From Dyadobacter beijingensis DSM 21582 (GTDB lineage Bacteria; Bacteroidota; Bacteroidia; Cytophagales; Spirosomataceae), in NCBI RefSeq assembly GCF_000382205.1, contig NZ_KB907789.1, positions 1,104,700-1,168,699 of the forward strand: DNA of 64,000 nt, in the 5' to 3' direction. A program made the position numbers and the translations under genes. This document shows, piece by piece, positions 45,175 to 52,185 of the stretch. Under the pieces are notes generated by a model. The model was not told the origin of the DNA. It searched no databases and saw only the letters and a list, made by a program, of their open reading frames with translations. Position 1 is the first letter of the stretch. Each line of letters opens with the position of its first letter.

Positions 45175-47563
45175 TGCCCATTGATTTTTCTTTGATTTTC
45201 TTCACTGTTTGCTTCCCGAAATTGTAGCTGAACGAGAGCTGTACCCGGCGGGTGTCATAGAAATTATTGACCGTCATATTTACATTTCCGTAATGCGACG
45301 TTCCTCTCCACCTTCTTTGGCGGAAAACATCGGAAACACTCAGCTTGATATTGCCATGCTGATTGAAAATCTGTCTGCCGATACCAAAATCAAGGCTCGA
45401 AGTACTTTTCAGTCTGTCGATGCCTTCGAGCCTCGGCGTTTGATAGTAAAACAAAACCTCTCCTTTCCAATGGTTCGGCAAGCTGATCGTGTTGATCATC
45501 TGCCCGTAGCCACTCCATGCGGCGTTGTTGAAAGCCACGTTTTGGTTCAATCCGGCATCGTTCAAAACCGTGTAGCCGCCATACAATGTCACGCTGCTGT
45601 TCACTTGCTTTAAAGGATGGAAAGGGAATACCAGGGAGATCGAGTACTGGTCCTGGCTATCCATATTCTGGTACAAAAACGTAGTCACCTTCGTCTCGTC
45701 ATTAATCTTGGGAATGTCGAACATCGCATTTTTAACATGCGTGTATCCCAGGATGACGTTCAGCTGCTTAAAGGTCTGCGTGAATTCCAGGTTGTTGTTA
45801 TACTGCGGTGTAAGCGCAGGATTGCCCTGCCGGATGGCATACTTTCCGGAATAGGCCACAAATGGGATCAGGATAGAAAATGCGGGACGATTGATTTTTC
45901 TGCTGAAAGAAAGGGCCCATTGATAATTATCCGACGGTTTGCTATGGATCAAAAATGAGGGAAAGAAATTCAGAAAGTCCCTTTTTCCCACATGCTGAAC
46001 ATCCGATTTGGTCTGCTCCGCACGGATCCCGCCGTTAAGCTTTATTTTTCCGATTTCCTGCGAAAAGGCAAGGTATCCGGCCAAAATCGTTTCCTCATAT
46101 CCCGATCGCGCAAACGGATTTTCTATCGGTGCCTCCACACCATTCTGGATCTGGAACTGGTCGATCGAATTGTCGGAACGGGTATACATCCCTTTCACGC
46201 CTACTTCCAGTGAGGTTTTATCACTTATATCGTAATTGTAATCCAGCTGAGAAACCAGGAGTTTGATATCCGCGCCATTCGCAGTGTTGATGCGGGTGTC
46301 GCTGTCTTCAAGCCTGGCACGATTGGCGTCAAAGTCGTAGTAAAAAATGTCGGACAGGCTTGAACTGTTGTATTTGCTGAATGTGCCGATAAAATTCAAA
46401 CTGCTTTTGCTGTACTTCCCTTCGTAGTAGCCGCTGTAATTGTAGAGGTGATTTTTACTTTCCCCCAGCGTTTTACTCACAGTACCGTTCAGCAGCGGGC
46501 TGGCTTCGTTTACCAGGAAAAACTCCGCGGTCTCGCCGATATTGTCGGTCCGCTTGTCATGGGTATTGTCGAATGTAAAGCCTACCGTATTGGCCTTGTT
46601 TAAATTATAGGAAACTCCTGCGCTTACCGGCACCGTATTTCTCTTGTAATTATGGATACCGTCGTTCTTAAATAACTGGTTATCCGACCGGTACAAATTC
46701 GTCAGATGCTGGTTGTTTTTTCCATCGTAATAGCTGTAACCCAGGTTCACGAACATCGAAAATTTGTCGTACCGGTATCCCAGGTTCAGCCGTGGGCTCC
46801 ACCGAAGCCTTTCACCCTGAGAAACCCGGCCGTCGAACTGCCCGGTAAATCCGTTTTGTGTTGCTTTTCTTGTAATAATGTTGATCACCCCGCCGGAAGC
46901 TGCCGCATCGTACTTGGCCGACGGGTTTGTGTTCACCTCTATTTTGACGACATCTTCCGATTTCATATTCGAAAGCATCATGGTCAATGTTTCGCCATAA
47001 TAGGGCTTGTTGTCTATCAATACCAGCACATTGGTCTTACCACGCACGGAAATTCCGCCGCTCATGCCTACGTTAACCAGCGGCACCACGCCCAGCAGCT
47101 CTGTTCCGCTCCGGCCTTTTGACAGGATGCTGTTTTCGAGATTCACGACAATTCCGTTCGGTTTTTGCTCTACCAGTGGCCTGGCACCCTTGACGACAAC
47201 TTCGCTAAGCAATTTCTGATCGGTAGTCATAGTCACATTCCCCAAATCGGCCACTGCGTGTTCCGCGTCCACCTGAATGGGCCCTCTGAATACCTTCTGA
47301 TATTCGATGGAGGTAACGGTGATGATATATACGCCGGACTTCACGTTGGCAATTTCGAAATAGCCCGAGGTATCTGTCAGCGTTCCCTGCACCAGGCTGG
47401 TGTCTCCGGAAGTGTAAAGTGTAACAGAAGCAAACTCCACAGGAGCTTGACGGCTCCCGTCGATAGCGTGACCTTTGATCGATCCGGTCTGCGCATTTAC
47501 AGACAATGCGTTTACCAGAAACGCAGCGATGAAAACCAAATATCTTCCCATACCGCTCTTCAT
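45146..47563 (-). CDS. Outer-membrane beta-barrel protein (TonB-receptor type)
   Basis: The 805-residue protein has a signal peptide (YLVFIAAFLVNALSVNAQ), a carboxypeptidase-regulatory-like domain at 25-105 and a plug at 110-235 (GVVPLVNVGMSGGISVRGK). A long barrel with many aromatic turns completes it, as in the Bacteroidota OMP_b-brl_3 family. It is the first gene of the LanC/exporter operon. It could carry the peptide across the outer membrane or serve as its receptor. An alternative start is the ATG at 47551. Confidence 0.88.
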   Translation of the reverse strand: MKSGMGRYLVFIAAFLVNALSVNAQTGSIKGHAIDGSRQAPVEFASVTLYTSGDTSLVQGTLTDTSGYFEIANVKSGVYIITVTSIEYQKVFRGPIQVDAEHAVADLGNVTMTTDQKLLSEVVVKGARPLVEQKPNGIVVNLENSILSKGRSGTELLGVVPLVNVGMSGGISVRGKTNVLVLIDNKPYYGETLTMMLSNMKSEDVVKIEVNTNPSAKYDAAASGGVINIITRKATQNGFTGQFDGRVSQGERLRWSPRLNLGYRYDKFSMFVNLGYSYYDGKNNQHLTNLYRSDNQLFKNDGIHNYKRNTVPVSAGVSYNLNKANTVGFTFDNTHDKRTDNIGETAEFFLVNEASPLLNGTVSKTLGESKNHLYNYSGYYEGKYSKSSLNFIGTFSKYNSSSLSDIFYYDFDANRARLEDSDTRINTANGADIKLLVSQLDYNYDISDKTSLEVGVKGMYTRSDNSIDQFQIQNGVEAPIENPFARSGYEETILAGYLAFSQEIGKIKLNGGIRAEQTKSDVQHVGKRDFLNFFPSFLIHSKPSDNYQWALSFSRKINRPAFSILIPFVAYSGKYAIRQGNPALTPQYNNNLEFTQTFKQLNVILGYTHVKNAMFDIPKINDETKVTTFLYQNMDSQDQYSISLVFPFHPLKQVNSSVTLYGGYTVLNDAGLNQNVAFNNAAWSGYGQMINTISLPNHWKGEVLFYYQTPRLEGIDRLKSTSSLDFGIGRQIFNQHGNIKLSVSDVFRQRRWRGTSHYGNVNMTVNNFYDTRRVQLSFSYNFGKQTVKKIKEKSMGNEDQRGRMY

Positions 47564-47644
47564 TTTAGTTATTAAGTCAAAAACAACATAGCAATTCTAC
47601 CTGCTATACGCGACCATATCAATTTTAAGCGATTAACGTCCTCT

Positions 47645-47694
47645 TTTTTGCGACGAACGGCAATTCGTTCATGTATTGCCGTTCGTCGCAAAAA
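47645..47694. promoter_or_regulatory. 20-bp perfect inverted repeat between divergent RiPP operons
   Basis: The arms 47645-47664 and 47675-47694 are perfect inverted copies with a 10-base loop. Each strand begins with TTTTT and ends with AAAAA, so it is not a normal terminator. Each arm holds GCCGTTCGT, close to the LytTR half-site. It lies between the outer-membrane protein start (47563) and the tRNA-Glu (47755), a good place for a shared operator. Confidence 0.6.
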
Positions 47695-47754
47695 TTTTCC
47701 TAACCGGTGGCTGGACATTTAGTTTGCAAACATGATTTACGACGCAAATACAAT

Positions 47755-47825
47755 GGTCTGTTGGTCTAGCGGTAGGACGTTTCATTTTCGATGAAAAAAC
47801 AGAGGTTCGAATCCTTTACAGATTA
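47755..47825 (+). tRNA. Divergent tRNA-Glu (anticodon TTC) inside the lanthipeptide cluster
   Basis: The 71-base sequence folds fully. The acceptor GGTCTGT pairs with ACAGATT (two G-U pairs at the end), the D-stem is GTC/GAC with a GG loop, and the anticodon stem TTTCA/TGAAA is perfect with loop TTTTCGA, giving anticodon TTC. The variable loop is AAAC and the T-stem AGAGG/CCTTT encloses TTCGAAT. Both sides of the stems have changed together relative to normal tRNA-Glu, which suggests conserved pairing. Position 72 is U and the discriminator is A; CCA is not encoded, like the other tRNAs here. It lies 70 bases before the first precursor gene with no terminator between. A weak -7 element (TTAGTTTG) is at 47719-47726. 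Function is unproven. Confidence 0.75.
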
Positions 47826-47895
47826 CAAACATTTAAAAAAGATTACACCGGCTTTAAATGTGATTCCTAACTTTTCAAACAAAACTTTTTCAATC

Positions 47896-48072
47896 ATGAA
47901 AGACGAAAATCAAAAACCAGCAGAAGAAACAACTAAGAAATTGATCGAAGTTGCAAAAGAAAAAATCACCGAACTGGATGACGACCAATTGGAGAAACTT
48001 GCAGGAGGAGCCGTCGATCTCGAAGCTGGAACCGGTCAGGGAGCTTGTTCCTGCCAAAATCACTCATGCTAA
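47896..48072 (+). CDS. Lanthipeptide precursor LanA1, Cys-rich
   Basis: This 58-residue peptide starts at ATG 47896 (an earlier in-frame ATG lies in the tRNA-Glu and is rejected). The acidic, helical leader ends ELDDDQLEKLAGG, a double-glycine site for the C39 exporter. The 20-residue core AVDLEAGTGQGACSCQNHSC has one Thr, two Ser and three Cys, so three thioether rings are possible. The core differs from that of LanA4 only at its first residue. Confidence 0.92.
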   Translation: MKDENQKPAEETTKKLIEVAKEKITELDDDQLEKLAGGAVDLEAGTGQGACSCQNHSC

Positions 48073-48089
48073 TCAAAAGCACTACTTTC

Positions 48090-48127
48090 ATTGGTTACCT
48101 GCATCGTAAAATATGTAGGTAACCAAT
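48090..48127 (+). terminator. Hairpin between LanA1 and LanA2
   Basis: A 14-bp stem with one G-U pair (48090-48103 with 48114-48127, loop of 10) follows LanA1 by 17 bases. There is no T run, so it may protect the mRNA end or slow transcription rather than stop it. Confidence 0.45.
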
Positions 48128-48173
48128 AAAGTTTCAGGAACATGTATCAGTCAAAAAATAAATTGCTTCGATC

Positions 48174-48353
48174 ATGAAAGATAAAAATCAAAACCTGCCG
48201 GAAGAATCAAAAATCAAGTCGATCGAAATAGCAAAGGAAAGGCTTGCCGAGCTGGACGACGATCAGCTGGAAAAACTTTCGGGAGGTGCTAATGACAATG
48301 AACAAACGACCATGAGTGCCTGCTCTTGTCAAACGGTTTGTCAGACAATATAA
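48174..48353 (+). CDS. Lanthipeptide precursor LanA2
   Basis: This 59-residue peptide, below common ORF length limits, starts MKDKNQN and shares the leader end ELDDDQLEKLSGG. The core (ANDNEQTTMSACSCQTVCQTI; Gly-Gly at 37-38) has six Ser/Thr and three Cys in the same C-S-C ... C arrangement but a different spacing and tail. It has the most dehydratable residues of the four. Confidence 0.9.
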   Translation: MKDKNQNLPEESKIKSIEIAKERLAELDDDQLEKLSGGANDNEQTTMSACSCQTVCQTI

Positions 48354-48376
48354 ATTTATTCGGATTGCGGAACAAT

Positions 48377-48444
48377 AACCCGTTCGTCTAGTGGAAAGGC
48401 ATTCATTACCATGAAAAACAAAGGTTCGATTCCTTTACAGGCTG
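48377..48444 (+). pseudogene. Decayed second copy of the tRNA-Glu
   Basis: Bases 48377-48444 align with the tRNA-Glu at 47755 through the D arm (GTCTAG), T arm (AAGGTTCGATTCCTTTACAG) and the flanking CAAACATTT. Two acceptor pairs are broken, the D-stem has a mismatch, and the anticodon loop has lost a base, so it is not a working tRNA. Its position 35 bases before LanA3 mirrors the intact copy before LanA1, as expected from duplication of a tRNA-plus-precursor unit. Confidence 0.75.
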
Positions 48445-48478
48445 CAAACATTTTTTTAAACATAAACTATTCAGGATC

Positions 48479-48664
48479 ATGAAAGACGAGAATTTAAACC
48501 AATCGGGAAATCCGGAAGAAGACAAAGACAAAATTATTGAAGTAGCCAAGGAAAGGCTGAGTGAACTGGATGACGAACAGCTCGAAAAGCTATCGGGTGG
48601 TAGCGTCGACGTAGAAGATGGCAGCTGGGTTGGATGTAGCTGCGACCGCCACTCCTGCAACTAA
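48479..48664 (+). CDS. Lanthipeptide precursor LanA3
   Basis: This 61-residue peptide has leader end ELDDEQLEKLSGG and core SVDVEDGSWVGCSCDRHSCN. The core contains four Ser and three Cys, with an added Trp and Arg compared with LanA1. It lies just downstream of the decayed tRNA-Glu copy. Confidence 0.92.
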   Translation: MKDENLNQSGNPEEDKDKIIEVAKERLSELDDEQLEKLSGGSVDVEDGSWVGCSCDRHSCN

Positions 48665-48723
48665 TAGCCTAATGAATTTCATTTAAATACATATCTAACT
48701 TTAACACTTTAACTTTTACGATC

Positions 48724-48909
48724 ATGAAAGACGAAAACGCAAATCCATCGGAAAACGCAGACGAAACAAGAAAAAAAATCATTGATGTTGCGAAAGAAAA
48801 ACTCAATGAACTGGATGAAGATCAACTGGAAAACCTGGCCGGAGGATCTGTCGATCTGGAAGCCGGAACCGGTCAGGGTGCCTGTTCCTGCCAGAATCAC
48901 TCCTGTTAA
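48724..48909 (+). CDS. Lanthipeptide precursor LanA4
   Basis: This 61-residue peptide has leader end ELDEDQLENLAGG and a core equal to LanA1 except Ser instead of Ala at the first position. There are three Cys. It is the last of the four tandem precursors; a hairpin follows before the second LanB gene. Confidence 0.93.
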   Translation: MKDENANPSENADETRKKIIDVAKEKLNELDEDQLENLAGGSVDLEAGTGQGACSCQNHSC

Positions 48910-48916
48910 TCCACAT

Positions 48917-48950
48917 TCGAGCCAGGTGCCGCTTACAGCACCTGGCTCGA
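48917..48950 (+). terminator. Hairpin between LanA4 and LanB
   Basis: A perfect 13-bp stem (48917-48929 with 48938-48950, loop of 8) starts 7 bases after LanA4. The following sequence has no real T run, so it is a likely partial terminator that keeps LanB lower than the precursors. Confidence 0.6.
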
Positions 48951-49037
48951 TTCGTAATGCACGACCGTGTACGCCATTTAAAGTCCGGCTGAAATTCTTT
49001 TTCTGGTGAGATTACCTAAACAATAGTTCTGTTCGCA

Positions 49038-52000
49038 ATGACTGGCATCGATTTCAAAGACCGCTTTCTTCTGAGAAAACCCCTCCTTTCCATTGACCAG
49101 CTGATGGCTTCACAAAACCTGGTGCAAGAGAAAGGGCATAACTACCTCATCCCTTTTATGAGGGAGACATTCTCCGCACCATTGTTCCAGGAAGCCATCT
49201 ACACGGCATCCACCGACCTTTACCAGGAACTCGTCAAATGGCTAAAACTGCCTGAATCGCAGACGGATAATGATATCAAGCTGGCGACAAGCCTGTACAA
49301 ATACTATACACGCATGTGTATGCGAAGCACACCCTACGGCCTCTTTTCGGGTTGCTCGATGGGATCGTTCCACGATTTGGAACACACCAGCTTTCGCGTC
49401 AACAATGAAAATATCCGCAAGCGCTCTCGCCTGGACATGAACTACCTGGCCGAGATAGCTATATTTATTGCTCAGGATGAGGAGATTAGGCCATATCTGA
49501 TTTACAAACCGAATAGCAGCATGTACAGGCTTGGCGAAAACCTTCGTCTGGTGGAATACAGGCTTAAAAATAAAAAGAGGAACTACTCCTCCTGCCGGAT
49601 AAAGAAAAATTACCTGATCGATCTGGTGGTCGAGCGGGCTACCGGTGGCGCATTCATATCTGAGCTGGCCGCTTGCATGGACAATGAACTAGATTCAATT
49701 ACAGCAACCCAGTTTATCAATAACCTAATCGATAGCCAGATCCTGGTCAGTGATCTGGAACCTACGCTTACAGGTCAATCCTTTTTTAACTATTTGCTGG
49801 AAAGGCTCGCAAAAATCCCTGCCGCGGAAAAGTACCTTGCCTTCCTCAACGATATTAACGACACACTGGACAATGACAAACGGTCGGTATCTCATTACGT
49901 TGAACTGCATCACAAAATCATCAAGTCATTTCCTAATACATCCGGAAAGGATTTGGTTCAGACCGACCTTTTTTTCGACGACACGAACCTTAAAATAAGT
50001 GCGAAAATTAAAGAAACACTCTCAGCGCAGGTTTTGGAATTATTGAAGGTTAATTTCAAAGCAAAAAACGAAGATCTCGACACATTCATTACCAATTTCA
50101 CGGCCCGCTATGAGGGCGAAGAAATCCCGCTGGCGATTGCCCTGGATAATGAATCCGGAATCGGATATGGTATTAGTTCAAGAAGAATATCAAACCATAT
50201 GCCCTTACTGGATAATCTGAGCCTGCCCGAGAGGAAAAAAACACCATCCATGGACTGGTCGGACAGGAATAGATTTATTTATCAGAAAATTCAGCACGCG
50301 AAAAAAAGCAAAGAATCAGTCATATTGATCAATGATAGTGATTTGCAATCATTGGTAGAAAAAGACAGCAATCCCTTGAATTTTCCGCCAAGTATGCAGG
50401 CATTTGGCACGCTCCTGACAAGCAATGGCGAGTCGCTGGATGAAAATAATTTCGTATTCGACCTCACTGTGCTGGGTGGTAAATCATCCAATAATATCCT
50501 GGCAAGGTTTGGGCTTGATTCCGAAAGTATATCCGATGAATTGAGCAGCACCTGCCGCTATGAAGAAAATTCGACTCATAAGATTATTGCAGAGATTGTT
50601 CACCTGCCGCAATCCAGGATCGGCAATATTTTAATGAGACCACATACATTCAAATATGAAATTCCATATCTGGGCCAGTCTTCTGTTGCAGAAGAATTTC
50701 AAATACCAATCAGCGATTTAATGGTTTCCGTGTCGGGAGACCGAGTTGTATTGAGAAGCAAAAAATTAAATCAAGAAGTTCTGCCTGCACTTACCAATGC
50801 GCACAATTTTGCGAAAGGGCTGCCTGTGTACAAATTTCTTTGTGATTTACAATTTCAGCAATTAACCCAGCCATTTGCCTGGGCATCCGCTATTGATCAG
50901 GAAGAAATATATATTCCCCGCATTCAATATAAAAACATTATTCTGAGGAAGTCTCAATGGACTTTAAAAAAGGAACATTTTGATGTATCAGGGGATATAT
51001 TTAAAGCATTCAAGAAATTTAAGGACGAGTACAATGTCCCCAGGTTTGTGCTGCTGGCACAAGGTGACAATCAGCTTTTAATTGATACTGAGTCTGAAAA
51101 TGCATTGGCTGTTTTAAAAGGATATCTGTCAAAAGGTGATATTAAATTGGTTGAATTTTTGCAAACACCTGAAAACTGCATTTTAAAAGACAATCATGGC
51201 AACAGGTACTGCAATGAAATCATCTTTTCCATACTCACACGGAAAGAAAAAACGTCGGCACCAGGCATTCAAAAAAATCCGGTAATCGGGGGAAAAAGAA
51301 AATACACCATTGGAAGTGAGTGGTTATACGTAAAGATTTACGCCGGCACCAAAACAGCGGATAAAATCCTTACTTCCCTGATCCGGCCCTTGTGTAAGGA
51401 GCTCATTGAAAACGAAACAATCGACAAATGGTTTTTCCTTCGTTACGCCGATCCGGAGGACCATATCAGGATCAGGTTTCATAGTAAAAAGGCGAATTTC
51501 TGGCCGGAAATTCTCATGAGACTGAATCAGGCATTGCAGGTTTCCATTGAAAACCGGGAAGTGCACAAATTTCAGGTAGATACTTATAACCAGGAAATAG
51601 AGCGGTATGGTGCAGAAACGATGGAAATGAGCGAATTGCTCTTCTATCACGACAGTCTCGCAGCCATCAACTTTCTCAATCTGATTGAGGGCGAGGAAGG
51701 TGAAAAGTATCGCTGGCTCTTTACCCTGCGCAGCATCGACATGCTATTTTCGGATTTCTCGCTCGATTTAAAAGAGCGGCATGACGTAATGCTGTTCATG
51801 TCCCAAAACTACTTCAAAGAGTTTTCCGGGAACGACAAACTAAAACATAACCTGAACCAGAAATACAGGGAAAACAGGCATTTAATCGAAAATATTCTGA
51901 ACCCGGAAAAGGATCAGCCTGTGGTGAAGCACGCTGCCACATATTTCCAAACCCGGTCCGGCATGAACAGGGCTGTTCTGGACAACCTGCATTTGCCCCT

Positions 52001-52172
52001 CGCCCAAAAGGAGCGCCTGCTTTACAGCCATATTCATATGACTTCGATCAGACTGCTCATTGCCGAGCCAAGAATGCAGGAGCTGGTGATCTATCATTAT
52101 TTGTCCAAATATTACGAGTCGCAACTTGCCCGCGCCAAAAGCGTGAAACACTATGCTGCTGAAATAGTTTAA
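49038..52172 (+). CDS. Full-length LanB lantibiotic dehydratase (second copy)
   Basis: The 1044-residue protein has the glutamylation domain (CMRSTPYGLFSGCSMG near residue 97) and the SpaB_C elimination domain near residue 760 (WLYVKIYAGTKTADKILTSL, WFFLRYADPEDHIRIRF). It is clearly homologous to the LanB at 29394 but not close. Being directly downstream of four Cys-rich precursors, it is their likely dehydratase. The gene is visibly richer in A+T than its neighbours, a sign of transfer. SusC follows 13 bases after the stop. Confidence 0.94.
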   Translation: MTGIDFKDRFLLRKPLLSIDQLMASQNLVQEKGHNYLIPFMRETFSAPLFQEAIYTASTDLYQELVKWLKLPESQTDNDIKLATSLYKYYTRMCMRSTPYGLFSGCSMGSFHDLEHTSFRVNNENIRKRSRLDMNYLAEIAIFIAQDEEIRPYLIYKPNSSMYRLGENLRLVEYRLKNKKRNYSSCRIKKNYLIDLVVERATGGAFISELAACMDNELDSITATQFINNLIDSQILVSDLEPTLTGQSFFNYLLERLAKIPAAEKYLAFLNDINDTLDNDKRSVSHYVELHHKIIKSFPNTSGKDLVQTDLFFDDTNLKISAKIKETLSAQVLELLKVNFKAKNEDLDTFITNFTARYEGEEIPLAIALDNESGIGYGISSRRISNHMPLLDNLSLPERKKTPSMDWSDRNRFIYQKIQHAKKSKESVILINDSDLQSLVEKDSNPLNFPPSMQAFGTLLTSNGESLDENNFVFDLTVLGGKSSNNILARFGLDSESISDELSSTCRYEENSTHKIIAEIVHLPQSRIGNILMRPHTFKYEIPYLGQSSVAEEFQIPISDLMVSVSGDRVVLRSKKLNQEVLPALTNAHNFAKGLPVYKFLCDLQFQQLTQPFAWASAIDQEEIYIPRIQYKNIILRKSQWTLKKEHFDVSGDIFKAFKKFKDEYNVPRFVLLAQGDNQLLIDTESENALAVLKGYLSKGDIKLVEFLQTPENCILKDNHGNRYCNEIIFSILTRKEKTSAPGIQKNPVIGGKRKYTIGSEWLYVKIYAGTKTADKILTSLIRPLCKELIENETIDKWFFLRYADPEDHIRIRFHSKKANFWPEILMRLNQALQVSIENREVHKFQVDTYNQEIERYGAETMEMSELLFYHDSLAAINFLNLIEGEEGEKYRWLFTLRSIDMLFSDFSLDLKERHDVMLFMSQNYFKEFSGNDKLKHNLNQKYRENRHLIENILNPEKDQPVVKHAATYFQTRSGMNRAVLDNLHLPLAQKERLLYSHIHMTSIRLLIAEPRMQELVIYHYLSKYYESQLARAKSVKHYAAEIV

Positions 52173-52185
52173 AGTGCGTGAAAGC

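Noticed and set aside
47791..48072. A longer LanA1 starting at 47791
   Set aside because: The extra 35 codons overlap the anticodon arm and 3' half of the tRNA-Glu, and the other three precursors all start at the same MKD position, so 47896 is the start.
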